A stretch of 64,000 bases of DNA, from the NCBI GenBank assembly GCA_035949055.1, contig DASZIO010000023.1:152021-216020 (forward strand), written 5' to 3'. A model generated the notes under the pieces. That model saw nothing but the letters and a program-made list of their open reading frames with translations. It was not told the DNA's origin and ran no database searches. Source of the DNA: Bog-756 sp035949055. GTDB taxonomy: Bacteria; Actinomycetota; Acidimicrobiia; Acidimicrobiales; RAAP-2. A program made the translations under genes and the position numbers. How positions within the stretch are numbered: the stretch's first letter is position 1; the number at the start of each line of letters is the position of its first letter. Shown piece after piece: positions 18,943 through 27,394 of this stretch.

Positions 18943-19331
18943 GAGGGAGCAAAGGCCCAGGAGACGACGGCTTGCCCGTCGCGCTCGCCGACCTCCTCGA
19001 GCACCAGATGCATCTTCTGCCCGGCCCGCAGGGCGGCGGCGTCGGGCTCGGCGATCCGGGTCACCACGCGGAGGGACTCACCCAGCTCGACCACGCCGAA
19101 TCCGTAGGGAACCGGTCCGGAATACCCGGGAGGCGCGGCGGTGACCGTGGTCCAGGCCCATAAGCGGCCCACGGTCGGGAGCGCCCCGGGCTCGACGTCC
19201 CGGGAGCCGCAATACGGGCAGGTGGCGGTGCTCGGGAAGTGCTGGCGCCCGCACGTCCGGCAGGTGGCGCCGATCAGGTGGGGATCGGCCCCGCCGGCGA
19301 ACAGCCCATCGTGCACGGGAACGGAAGCCAC
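18939..19331 (-). CDS. DUF35 OB-fold/zinc-ribbon protein
   Basis: This 130-residue protein has a four-cysteine zinc ribbon (CRTC and CPYC; Cys24, 27, 38 and 41) followed by an OB fold (LWAWTTVTAAPPGYSGPVPYGFGVV), the arrangement of DUF35 proteins. Such proteins accompany thiolase-like enzymes and hold the acyl-CoA or complete the active site. Its stop overlaps the start of the thiolase gene (ATGA), indicating coupled translation and a stoichiometric complex. Start is GTG 19331; a preceding TTG or GTC is not favoured. A 115-base gap separates it from the CoA-transferase upstream. Confidence 0.9.
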   Translation of the reverse strand: MASVPVHDGLFAGGADPHLIGATCRTCGRQHFPSTATCPYCGSRDVEPGALPTVGRLWAWTTVTAAPPGYSGPVPYGFGVVELGESLRVVTRIAEPDAAALRAGQKMHLVLEEVGERDGQAVVSWAFAPS

Positions 19332-19446
19332 GGGCCCGGAGCGTAGCAACGTGACGCGCGCCGGTCCGGGCTGGTGACCGCCGTGGTTGCCTGTTCGTGG
19401 GCCGCAAGGCGGGTCAGGCCCACCCGGCCTCAGGAGGGCGCCGGTG

Positions 19447-20724
19447 TCAGATGACCCCCTCGGCCACCCGGGCCTGGAAGGTCTCCTCGTCGAGCCCGAC
19501 GACGCCGCACCAGACCTCGCGATTGTGCTGGCCCAGAGCGGGCGCCGGCTCCGGGGCTTCGGGCCGCTGGCCGTCGAGGCGGGGATAGGGCGCTTGCTGC
19601 AGATGCGGCCCGGCCACCGGGTCATCCACTCGCACCAGGTCGCCGCGGGCGGCGAGGTGCGGATCGGCGATGATCTCCGAGGCGTCGTAGGCGACGCCGA
19701 CCGGGACCCCGTTGGCCACGCAGACCGCCTCCACCTCATCGGCGTCCATGCTGGCGACCCACTCGGCCACCATCGCGTTGATGGTGTCCCCGCCTTCCGC
19801 CCGGCGCTTGAGGTTCGACCAGCGCGGATCGTCGGCCAGTTCGGGGCGGCCCATGGCCCGGCACAGCCGTCGGAAATTGGCGTCGGAGCCCCCGACGATG
19901 CAGACATAGCGCCCGTCCGCGGTGGCGTAGTTGTCCAGGGGGGCCGAGTTGGCCAGGCGGTTGCCCTGGCGCTCGCGGGTCACGCCCAGTCGGTCCTGCG
20001 CGGCCACCGTCCACTCGAGGACCCGGAGGATGGATCCGTACAGCGGCGCGTCGATCACCCCGCCCCGTCCGGTACCGCGGCCGGGTCGGTCCCGGCGGTA
20101 CAGCGCGGCCAGCACCGCCTCGGCCGCGAAGGTTCCGGTGAGGTAGTCCGAGATGGTGACACCCGGGCGCACGGGCGGACGATCGGGGTACCCGGTGATA
20201 GCGAGCAGGCCGCCGTAGGCGATGCCCATCCGGTCGAGGCCAGGTCGGTCTGAATAGGGGCCGTCCTGGCCGAACACGCTGATCCGGGCCCAGACGACCT
20301 TCGGATCGCACGAGTCCGGCCCGACGTTCCAGGCTTCGAGGGTGCCGGGCCGGAAGTTCTCACACACCACGTCGGATTTGGACACCAGGCGCCGGAAGAG
20401 CTGCTGCCCGGCGTCGCGTCGGAGATCGAGAGTGACCCCCTTGCGACCTCGGCCTTCGACCGCCCACCACATCGAGTAACCCTCGTCCTCATCGTCCCCG
20501 GTGTCTTCCTGACCCTCAGCCGGGACAAAGGGACCGATGGTGCGCATGAAGTCACCCCCACCGGGGTCTTCGACCTTGATCACCTCAGCCCCCATCTCCC
20601 CCAACAGGCCGGCACAGAACGGGGCGCTGATCCGGGTGCCCACGTCGATGACTCGCAGGCCCGACAGCGGACCACTGCCGCGCGGCGCGGTGGGGCCCGC
20701 TCCCGGGTCGGGCCCGACGCTCAA
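19447..20724 (-). CDS. Class III (CaiB/BaiF-type) CoA-transferase
   Basis: A class III CoA-transferase of about 425 residues. The Rossmann-like N-terminal part opens with LSGLRVIDVGTRISAPFCAG and AEVIKVEDP; the catalytic aspartate is expected in GVIDAPLYGS. These enzymes move CoA between carboxylates by a ternary mechanism, and bile-acid or steroid homologues are common in actinobacteria. The start is a TTG at 20724 that overlaps the stop of the crotonase gene (TTGA), which suggests translational coupling; the open frame extends further upstream but that region belongs to the crotonase. The gene probably lies in one operon with the crotonase and, after a short gap, the DUF35-thiolase pair. 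Confidence 0.85.
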   Translation of the reverse strand: MSVGPDPGAGPTAPRGSGPLSGLRVIDVGTRISAPFCAGLLGEMGAEVIKVEDPGGGDFMRTIGPFVPAEGQEDTGDDEDEGYSMWWAVEGRGRKGVTLDLRRDAGQQLFRRLVSKSDVVCENFRPGTLEAWNVGPDSCDPKVVWARISVFGQDGPYSDRPGLDRMGIAYGGLLAITGYPDRPPVRPGVTISDYLTGTFAAEAVLAALYRRDRPGRGTGRGGVIDAPLYGSILRVLEWTVAAQDRLGVTRERQGNRLANSAPLDNYATADGRYVCIVGGSDANFRRLCRAMGRPELADDPRWSNLKRRAEGGDTINAMVAEWVASMDADEVEAVCVANGVPVGVAYDASEIIADPHLAARGDLVRVDDPVAGPHLQQAPYPRLDGQRPEAPEPAPALGQHNREVWCGVVGLDEETFQARVAEGVI

Positions 20725-21521
20725 GGCAGGCCGGGGAAGTCGGGCGGGCGGCGTTCCTTGAACGCGGCCATCCCCTCGGCCATCTCCGGCGAGGTGGCGG
20801 CCATCGCCTGGGCCAGCCCTTCGCGTTCGAGCGACTCGGCGAGCGTGGTCTCGAAGCTCGAATTGAGCAGCATCTTGGACAGCCCGAGGGACCGGGTGGG
20901 CCCAGAGGCCAGACGAGCCGACAGCTCTGTGGCCAGCGCGGCGAGCTCGCCCTGCGTGGGGACGCACCGATAGGCGAGACCGAGTGCGACCGCTTCCTCG
21001 CCGCTGGCGCCGTCGCCCAGCATCACCATGGCCTTGGCCCGGGGCAGGCCGACCAGACGCGGCAGGAGATAGGCCCCCCCGGCGTCGACCACCAGCCCCC
21101 AGCGGGCGAATGACCAGATGAACCGGGTCTGGTCGCAGGTGAGCACCACGTCGCAGGCCAGCGCCAAGTGGGCGCCGGGGCCGACGGCAGTGCCGTTGAC
21201 TGCGGCGACAGTGGGCTTGTCCAGCTCCCAGAGCTCGCGGATGAAGGTCTGGACTCCGACCCGCAGGGCCTCGCTGGTGCTGCGGGGGTCGAACCCCGTG
21301 CTGCCGGCCGCTCCCACCGTCGACTGCCGCAGGTCCATACCTGAACAGAACGAGTCGCCCGTCCCGGTAACCAGTAGGGCGCGAACCTGGCGGTCGCCCC
21401 GGGCCTGTCGCACGCAGGCGATGATGTCGTCGCGCATCTCGACCGACAACGCGTTCCTCGCGTCGGGGCGGTCGAGGACGAGGCGGGCGACGTGGTCATC
21501 CCCGACGCTGTAGCGGATCAT
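20721..21521 (-). CDS. Enoyl-CoA hydratase/isomerase (crotonase) family protein
   Basis: A 266-residue crotonase-fold protein. The oxyanion-hole segment SFCSGMDLRQ and the GTAVGPGAHLALACDVV helix are clear, but both canonical hydratase glutamates are missing: the first is His (GPGAHLAL) and the second is not a PE motif (ARWGLVVDAGG). The VVDAGGAYLLPRL block resembles PaaG-like isomerases, where an Asp in this stretch is catalytic, so isomerisation or another C-C chemistry is more likely than hydration. ATG 21521 is favoured; the open frame runs further upstream into the intergenic region. It overlaps the CoA-transferase gene downstream and diverges from the fused CoA-transferase gene. Confidence 0.88.
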   Translation of the reverse strand: MIRYSVGDDHVARLVLDRPDARNALSVEMRDDIIACVRQARGDRQVRALLVTGTGDSFCSGMDLRQSTVGAAGSTGFDPRSTSEALRVGVQTFIRELWELDKPTVAAVNGTAVGPGAHLALACDVVLTCDQTRFIWSFARWGLVVDAGGAYLLPRLVGLPRAKAMVMLGDGASGEEAVALGLAYRCVPTQGELAALATELSARLASGPTRSLGLSKMLLNSSFETTLAESLEREGLAQAMAATSPEMAEGMAAFKERRPPDFPGLP

Positions 21522-21607
21522 GGCGCTCAGTGTAACGACGGGGGCCCCAACCGTTCGGGGCCTGCCTCCACTACGGTCTGCGCCGTGCCCGCCGACCACC
21601 GGCTCCC

Positions 21608-23299
21608 GTGAGCGCACCCGTCGTCCCGCTCGAAGAGGCGGTCCGCCGCCACGTGCGGGCGGGTGACGCCATCCATGTGGTGACCGGTCACACGCGGTGG
21701 ACCGCGGCAGCCCGGGAGGTCATCCGGCAGTGGTGGGGGAAGGACCCCGGGTTCACCCTCGTCATGCTCAGCCTCTCGAGCCTCGGCACCGTCTACTTCC
21801 GGGGTCGGTTGGTCAGACGGGTCGTGACCGGGTACTCGGGCGACGTGTTCCCCAACTTCACGCCCAACCGCTGGTTCGGGGACGCCTACCTTCGGGGCGA
21901 CGTCGAGGTCGAGCACTGGTCCTTCCTCACGTTCCTCCAGCGGCTGGAGGCGGCGGCCCGGGGATTGCCGGCGGTGACCACCGGCTCGTTGCAGGGATCG
22001 TCGATGGAGTCGAACGACGGGTTTGCCGTCGTGGAATCGCCCTTCGGCGGCCAAGTGGGGCTCCTCGCCCCTTACGCCCCCGACATCGCACTGGTGCACG
22101 CCCCGCTGGCCGACCGGACCGGCAACGTGGCGTTCAGCCCACCGCTGCTCGAAGGGGTGTGGGGCGCGCTGGCCGCCCGGCGCGGTGCGGTGGTCACCGT
22201 CGAGCGCATCGTGGACGACATCCGGCCGTGGGCCCACCTGGTCAGGATCCCCGCCCACCGCGTGCTGTCGCTGTCCGAGGTGCCGTTCGGCGCCCATCCC
22301 GGGGGCCTGTACGTCCCGCATCTCCCGGTCGAGCCCTACGGCGAGGATCTCGAGTTCTGGGAAGAGGTCCGCGACGCCAGCCGCGGTGACCACTTCGACG
22401 ACTGGATCCGGCACTGGATCCTCGAGCCGCCCGACCAGCGGGTCTATCTGGACCGACTGGGCGAGCGTCGGCTGGCCGGCCTGCGCCGACGGGCCGAGCC
22501 GGATTCGTGGCGGGACGACGAGTCGGCCCACCCGCCGGACCTGGATGCCCCGGTCGGCGCCTGGGAACGCGCCACGGTGTTCGCATCGCGGTTCGTGGCT
22601 CAGCGCGTGCTGGCGGGCGGCTTCGATGCCGTGCTCGCCGGCGCGGGGGTGGCCAACCTGGCGGCCTGGCTGGCCGTGGACGCGGCGCGGGCCGAGGGGT
22701 CCCCGGTGGTCCTCGCCGCCGAGCTCGGCCTGTGGGGATACGAGCCGACGCCGGCCGACCCGTTCGTGTTCAACCACCGCAGCTTCCCGAGCGCCACCAT
22801 GGTGGCCGACAGTGAGACGGTGCTGTCGACGCTCACCGCCGGACCGGGGACTCGGCTCCTCGGTTGTCTCGGGGCCGCCCAGATCGACCGTGCGGGCAGC
22901 ATCAACTCGACGGTCATCCCGGGCCGAGCCTTTCTGGTCGGGTCGGGCGGTGGCAACGATGTGGCCAGTCGGGCCGACGAGGTGGTCGTCGTGGCCACGC
23001 TGGCGCCCCGCCGGACGGTCGAATCGGTGCCGTATGTGACCTCACCCGGAGTCCGGGTGACCGCGCTGGTGACCGACCTCGGCACCTTCGAACGGGTCGA
23101 CGGCGCTTTGGTGCTCACCTCCGTGCCGCAGGGCCCTGGAGACCTCGACGATCGCATCGGGCAGGTGCGGGCGCGGTGCGGCTGGGAGCTGGCCATCGCC
23201 GACGATGTGGTGGAGCTGGCCGCACCCACCGCGGCCGAGGTGGAGACGCTGCGCCGCTGGGACCCCCAGCAGCGCTTCCTGCGCCCGGACGCGAGCTGA
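21608..23299 (+). CDS. Fused two-domain CoA-transferase, glutaconate/IpdAB type
   Basis: A 563-residue protein joins the A- and B-type subunits of the family I CoA-transferase fold, normally two genes. Residues about 1-245 resemble subunit A (EEAVRRHVRAGDAIHVV; ALVHAPLADRTGNV); about 320-560 resemble subunit B (VLAAELGLWGYEP, whose Glu fits the catalytic position, and FLVGSGGGNDVAS). The family includes glutaconate CoA-transferase and IpdA/IpdB, which hydrolyse a ring-derived CoA ester in mycobacterial cholesterol C/D-ring degradation. The surrounding acyl-CoA genes make a similar ring-cleaving hydrolase plausible, but this is inference. GTG 21608 is the start; it diverges from the crotonase gene 86 bases away. 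Confidence 0.85.
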   Translation: MSAPVVPLEEAVRRHVRAGDAIHVVTGHTRWTAAAREVIRQWWGKDPGFTLVMLSLSSLGTVYFRGRLVRRVVTGYSGDVFPNFTPNRWFGDAYLRGDVEVEHWSFLTFLQRLEAAARGLPAVTTGSLQGSSMESNDGFAVVESPFGGQVGLLAPYAPDIALVHAPLADRTGNVAFSPPLLEGVWGALAARRGAVVTVERIVDDIRPWAHLVRIPAHRVLSLSEVPFGAHPGGLYVPHLPVEPYGEDLEFWEEVRDASRGDHFDDWIRHWILEPPDQRVYLDRLGERRLAGLRRRAEPDSWRDDESAHPPDLDAPVGAWERATVFASRFVAQRVLAGGFDAVLAGAGVANLAAWLAVDAARAEGSPVVLAAELGLWGYEPTPADPFVFNHRSFPSATMVADSETVLSTLTAGPGTRLLGCLGAAQIDRAGSINSTVIPGRAFLVGSGGGNDVASRADEVVVVATLAPRRTVESVPYVTSPGVRVTALVTDLGTFERVDGALVLTSVPQGPGDLDDRIGQVRARCGWELAIADDVVELAAPTAAEVETLRRWDPQQRFLRPDAS

Positions 23300-23357
23300 G
23301 CTCGCTCCGTCCCCCGGCGACTCGGGCCCACCGTCCGCCGCCGGCAGAGCCGTTACG

Positions 23358-24587
23358 ATGCCGACCATGGTGCAGTCGGGGGTGGATCCCATGCACGAGG
23401 ACGCCGACCAGACCGCCTTGCGCGACCTGGCTCGCCAGATCGCGGCGCGGGAAGTCGGGCCACGGGCATCGGAGGCCGACGAGTCCGGCGAGCTGCCCTG
23501 GGAAGCGGTCAAGGCCCTGGCTGTGGCCGACCTGTTCCGGGTGACCATCGGGACCGAATGGGGAGGGCTCGGACTCGGTGATGTCGAGGCCGCCATCGTG
23601 CTCGAGGAGATCGCCCGTTTCGACGTGTCGACGGCCATCTGCTGTCAGCTGGCCTACAACGGGCCGAGCCGGGGCATCGAGCACCTGGGCGGCCAAGCGC
23701 TGAAGGAGCGGTACCTCCCGGCCGTGGCCGCCGGCGAGAGCATCATCAGCATCGGCATCACCGAGCCCGACGCCGGATCGGCCGTGCAGAACATGCGGGC
23801 CACCCTGGACGCCGACGGCCCCGGACGCTGGAGGCTCCGGGCCTACAAGAACTACTCCACCCTCGGCCACGTGGCCTCGGCCGTGCTGGTGTGGTGCCGG
23901 TGGCCGGGAGGTGAGGGGTCGAAGGGGATCGGCGCGGTCATCGTGCCGACCGACCGCGAGGGGGTGAGCGTGGCCGGGCGCCACCGGAGCATGGGGATTC
24001 ACGCCGCCACCGAAGCGGAGGTGGCCTTCGACGACGTGGCCGTCACCGAGGACGACGTGTTGCTGGCCGGGGACCCGAGCTCGAACGCGTCGTTCAAGGT
24101 GCTCCTCGACCACCTCAACCACGAACGGTGCGGCAACGCCGCCATGTGCATCGGGGCGGCTCAGGGCGCCCTCGAACACGCCGTGGCCTATGCCCGGGAC
24201 CGCAACGTCGGCGGCAGCCCCATCGCCGAGCGGCAGGGACTCCAGTGGAAGTTCGCCGACATGGCGGTGGCCCTCGACGGTGCCCGCCTGCTGCTTGGCC
24301 GGGCGGTCCGACTGGCCGGGCCGGGCGGCACCCCGCCCCCGCTGGAGACCGCCCTGGCCAAGACGGCGGCCAACCTGGCCGCCAAGCTGGTCTGTGACGA
24401 GTCGATGCAGGTCCACGGCGGCTACGGCTACAGCCGCGAGTACCCGGTGGAGCGCGCCTACCGGGACATCCGTGGTCTTTGCTTCGGGGCCGGGACGGTC
24501 GAGGCCCAGAAGAACTTCATCGGGGCGGCGGTGGCCAGGGGCCGGTCCACCAGCTCGCCGGGATGGCGGGACCAGTCCGGCAGCTGA
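23358..24587 (+). CDS. Acyl-CoA dehydrogenase
   Basis: A flavoprotein of about 409 residues that oxidises acyl-CoA to enoyl-CoA. The flavin/substrate signature GITEPDAGSAVQNMRA and the C-terminal QVHGGYGYSREYPVERAYRDIR region are intact. At the place where many members carry the catalytic Glu (the GEGT-type motif), the sequence is FGAGTVEAQ, with alanine in the Glu position, so an alternative catalytic residue or changed chemistry should be considered. ATGs at 23358, 23367 and 23391 are possible starts; the last follows a GGGGTGG site and would give 398 residues. It is 58 bases after the fused CoA-transferase and likely in the same transcript. Confidence 0.85.
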   Translation: MPTMVQSGVDPMHEDADQTALRDLARQIAAREVGPRASEADESGELPWEAVKALAVADLFRVTIGTEWGGLGLGDVEAAIVLEEIARFDVSTAICCQLAYNGPSRGIEHLGGQALKERYLPAVAAGESIISIGITEPDAGSAVQNMRATLDADGPGRWRLRAYKNYSTLGHVASAVLVWCRWPGGEGSKGIGAVIVPTDREGVSVAGRHRSMGIHAATEAEVAFDDVAVTEDDVLLAGDPSSNASFKVLLDHLNHERCGNAAMCIGAAQGALEHAVAYARDRNVGGSPIAERQGLQWKFADMAVALDGARLLLGRAVRLAGPGGTPPPLETALAKTAANLAAKLVCDESMQVHGGYGYSREYPVERAYRDIRGLCFGAGTVEAQKNFIGAAVARGRSTSSPGWRDQSGS

Positions 24588-24620
24588 CCGAAGGGTGCGC
24601 CGCCTTGGCCCCGCCCGGGG

Positions 24621-25406
24621 TCAACGCCACTTCCATTCCGGCGGCCGCTTCTCGGCGTTCGCCTTGCGAGCCTCGGCCGCGTCCTCGAAGGTGGCCAGCC
24701 GGGCCGTGTAGTCCTGCTCGGTGCGGTAGGCCTCCTTCAGCGGGAGGTGCTCGACCCGGTTCATGCTCTCCTTGGCCAGGCGAAGGGCGATGGGGCTCTT
24801 GGTGGCGAGCTCAGCGGCCAGCTCACGGGCCGTGTCCATGAGCTGTGCGCTCGGCACCACCGACCGCACAGCCCCGAGGCGGTGCAGCTCTGCCGCCGGT
24901 ACCCGCTCACCGGTGAAGAACATCTCTCTCGCCTTGTAGCGACCGACCAGCATCGAGACATGGGCGCTGGCGCCGAGGAGGCCGACGTTGATTTCCGGGG
25001 CGCCGAAGGTGGCGCCCTCGGCGGCCACCAGCATGTCGCAGCACGCGGCGAAGGCCAGACCCGCTCCGAGGGCCGGGCCGTTGATCGCGCCGATCACGGG
25101 AACGGCGCAGTCGGTGATAGCCCACATGGCGTCGCGTGCCACGCGCGGAGGGTCGGTCACCAGCGTCGGCGGCAGCCGGTCGGGATCGCGGCTCTTCCGG
25201 TCGACCGAGCGAAGGTCGACTCCGGCCATGAAGGCCCGCTCGCCGGCGGCGGTGAAGATGGCGACCCGGACGTCCCTGTCGTCGTCGAAGCCGTGGAAGG
25301 CGTCACGGATCTCGGCCATGGTCGAGCGGGTGACGGCGTTGACGGGTGGTCGGTCCAGCGTGACCGTCGCCACATGACGGTCGATCTCGATCTTCACATC
25401 GCCCAT
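24621..25406 (-). CDS. Enoyl-CoA hydratase/isomerase family protein
   Basis: A 261-residue crotonase. The oxyanion segment GERAFMAGVDLRS and the GPALGAGLAFAACCDML helix are clear. The first catalytic Glu of true hydratases is replaced by Ala (GAGLAFA), whereas the second, in APEINVG, is kept, so activity cannot be assumed to be hydration. It converges with the acyl-CoA dehydrogenase gene, whose stop is 33 bases away. Whether it belongs to the same pathway as the other crotonases of this cluster is unknown. Confidence 0.88.
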   Translation of the reverse strand: MGDVKIEIDRHVATVTLDRPPVNAVTRSTMAEIRDAFHGFDDDRDVRVAIFTAAGERAFMAGVDLRSVDRKSRDPDRLPPTLVTDPPRVARDAMWAITDCAVPVIGAINGPALGAGLAFAACCDMLVAAEGATFGAPEINVGLLGASAHVSMLVGRYKAREMFFTGERVPAAELHRLGAVRSVVPSAQLMDTARELAAELATKSPIALRLAKESMNRVEHLPLKEAYRTEQDYTARLATFEDAAEARKANAEKRPPEWKWR

Positions 25407-25622
25407 GGTCGCCCTCGCTCGCCGTCGTCACGGGTGACATCGGTGGCCACGAACCGCCCGGATCGAGGCCCGCCGGGCATTCGCTGACCGCGCATGCGAT
25501 GGAGGATACTTGGCGCAGCGGCCCTGCCCCTGGTCAAGGATAGAAATGGGGAATGGGTCAGCGTCGCCAGCCTGGTTCGCGTCAACGGCGCTCAGTCACC
25601 GGTCGACGCCGACAGCCGGTTC

Positions 25623-25942
25623 CTACTGTCGGCGACGGCGGGGCCGGCGAGGGCTGAGATAGTCGGGGGCAAAGAGCACGGCCGAGACGAACAAGGCGCC
25701 GAAGAACAGAATGCCCTCGCCGACGCCGTGAAGGTTCCCATTTCGGTAACCGGCCCAGGTGAGCAGCCCGATAAAGCCTCCCCGCCCCAGCAGGAACACC
25801 CCGATGCGCTTCGAGACTTCGGTAACGGTGTCACCGGGAAATAGACCACGAGGACGATGCGCCTGGTAAGCCCGCGCCATGTTCGCCTGGCCAGTCGGGC
25901 CGCCTCCTTTCCCCCTGACGACCACTTCTCGCTCGCTTGCAT
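25623..25942 (-). pseudogene. Small membrane protein, apparent one-base frameshift
   Basis: A 5' part starting at ATG 25942 behind an AAGGAGG site reads MQASEKWSSGG..., basic and Arg-rich, up to VLVVYFP. From there the coding-like codon pattern continues in the next frame with DTVTEVSKRIGVFLLG, then a hydrophobic segment (GILFFGALFVSAVLFAP) and a basic end at 25623. Inserting one G in the CCGGG run at 25834-25838 would join them to about 106 residues with two short membrane helices. The alternative is a shorter protein starting at 25880 in the second frame. No known family is recognised. The rest of the 25.4-26.2 kb region appears non-coding. Confidence 0.5.
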
Positions 25943-26200
25943 GGCACCTGCCTCCTTCACCAAGCAGGCTGGCGCCGGAAGATCCCCATCTGTCTCATCC
26001 ACCGGGTCGGTGGGCAGGGGCTCGGTTTCGGTCACGGTCCGGGGTCCGCGTCAGGTGCGTTCTCCCCTCCGGAGCGCGATGATGTCCTTCTGTCGCCGTA
26101 TCCGTTTGACCGGTGGGCGACGAGCCTGGAATCCATGCGACAGTGGTGAATCGGCTCCCAGTGACGTCAGTGGTCTAGCGGTCAAGGAAAGGTGGCTTCA

Positions 26201-26470
26201 ATGATCGGCGTGTACATCCGGCCCAAATCGATGTCCGTTGAGCAGTACAAGAAGATCGACGAGGAGGTCCGCTCCGCCGGCGGTGAGACCAAAGGGATGA
26301 AGCTTCACACCTGCTTTGGTGAGGGCGAAGGTGTCGCCATCTTCGATGTGTGGGAGAGCGAGGAGGACTTCAACGCGTTTGCCGCAGTACTCGCACCGAT
26401 CGTGGCAGCATCAGGCGTCGAGCCCCTGGAGCCCATGTTCGTTCCCATGATTGCGTTCGAGACCGCCTAG
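26201..26470 (+). CDS. Small ferredoxin-like-fold protein, function unknown
   Basis: An 89-residue protein with an alternating beta/alpha pattern (GVYIRPKSMSVEQYKKIDEE, then LHTCFGEGEGVAIFDVWESEEDFNAF) that fits the dimeric alpha/beta-barrel or EthD-like group. Such small proteins act as monooxygenases or ligand-binding proteins; no catalytic motif is evident. ATG 26201 follows an AAGGAAAGG site. A GTG nine bases earlier is possible. It converges on the methyltransferase gene, with a hairpin between. Codon use is normal for the window. Confidence 0.7.
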   Translation: MIGVYIRPKSMSVEQYKKIDEEVRSAGGETKGMKLHTCFGEGEGVAIFDVWESEEDFNAFAAVLAPIVAASGVEPLEPMFVPMIAFETA

Positions 26471-26473
26471 GGG

Positions 26474-26490
26474 CCCGGGGACCCCCCGGG
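26474..26490. terminator. Hairpin between convergent genes
   Basis: CCCGGGG and CCCCGGG, seven bases each, flank a three-base ACC loop just after a gene stop and before the convergent methyltransferase end. The stem is strong but there is no T run, as is common in GC-rich terminators. Confidence 0.5.
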
Positions 26491-26530
26491 GAGACCTCGG
26501 AACCGGACCCGGTGCTGACGGGGGCGACGG

Positions 26531-27271
26531 TCACCGGGAGCTGGCGGTGAGGGCGAAGCGGGGGGCCACCCCGACCAGTCGCTCGGGCATCGGTAGGTCG
26601 ATCCGCTCGGCCCACTCGACGTCCGCCAGGCGGACGATCTTCGTCCGCCGCCATCCGGCCGAAGCCACCAGCTCCACCAGCGTCGAGGGATCTGGGCCGC
26701 GCCCGAGCGGCAGTGCAGCCCGCAGGTCATGGGGGTACTCGGCATGGTGCTCGGGCGATCCGCCTCGAAGTCGACGGAGCTGGCGACGCACCCTCATCTT
26801 GACCTGCTCGAGGGGATCGGACGGACCCCAAACGGCCTCAACCAGAACCAAGGTGCCGTCGGGAGCCACATCGCGCCAGGCACGTAGAGACCCTTCCGGG
26901 TCGGGCAGGGTCCACAGAAGGTGGCGCTCCATCACCGTGTCGAACTCGCCCGTCGGCTGGTCTGCCGGGCCCTCGACGATCTGGATGTCGAGCCCCTCCG
27001 CCGAGTTGGCGCGCTGGAGGTGCTCCAACATGGCGGTCGACAGATCGAGCGCGGTCACTCGGTGCCCCAACCTTGCCGCGATGAGACTCAAAAACCCGGT
27101 TCCGGCTCCGCAGTCGAGAACCCGCGCCGGGGGAGGCGGAAGGAGCTGGTCCAGGGCAGCCGTCCAGGCCGCCATGACGAAGGGGCTTCTCGGCCGGTGG
27201 TGAGAAGCGAGGTCGTAGGTGGCGGCGTCTTCATCCCAGTACGCCCGGATGTCGTCGATCAGGTGACGCAT
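26531..27271 (-). CDS. SAM-dependent methyltransferase, class I
   Basis: This 246-residue protein has the Rossmann methyltransferase fold. Motif I is ARVLDCGAGTGFLSL (about residues 49-63), followed by HRVTALDLSTAMLEH (acidic end of strand 2) and the motif IV-type DTVMERHLLWTLPDP. It should methylate a small molecule or protein; similar proteins are often annotated as ubiquinone/menaquinone-type methyltransferases, but no substrate can be assigned. The ATG at 27271 is used. It stands alone between an SMP-30 gene upstream on the same strand and the small gene at 26201. Confidence 0.85.
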   Translation of the reverse strand: MRHLIDDIRAYWDEDAATYDLASHHRPRSPFVMAAWTAALDQLLPPPPARVLDCGAGTGFLSLIAARLGHRVTALDLSTAMLEHLQRANSAEGLDIQIVEGPADQPTGEFDTVMERHLLWTLPDPEGSLRAWRDVAPDGTLVLVEAVWGPSDPLEQVKMRVRRQLRRLRGGSPEHHAEYPHDLRAALPLGRGPDPSTLVELVASAGWRRTKIVRLADVEWAERIDLPMPERLVGVAPRFALTASSR

Positions 27272-27394
27272 GGCAGCATTCTTGTCGACCAGACGAATCC
27301 CGTCGGGGGCGCAGACTGGAGGTACTCCGGGACGTGGCTGTGGGCGTGTGGGGTCGCACCCTGAACCCCTGAACTCCCGAGGCCCCCGGGTTCG

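Noticed and set aside
25407..26200. Searched for a tRNA or other RNA gene
   Set aside because: No cloverleaf-like arms or conserved sequences seen; only the small frameshifted gene is supported.
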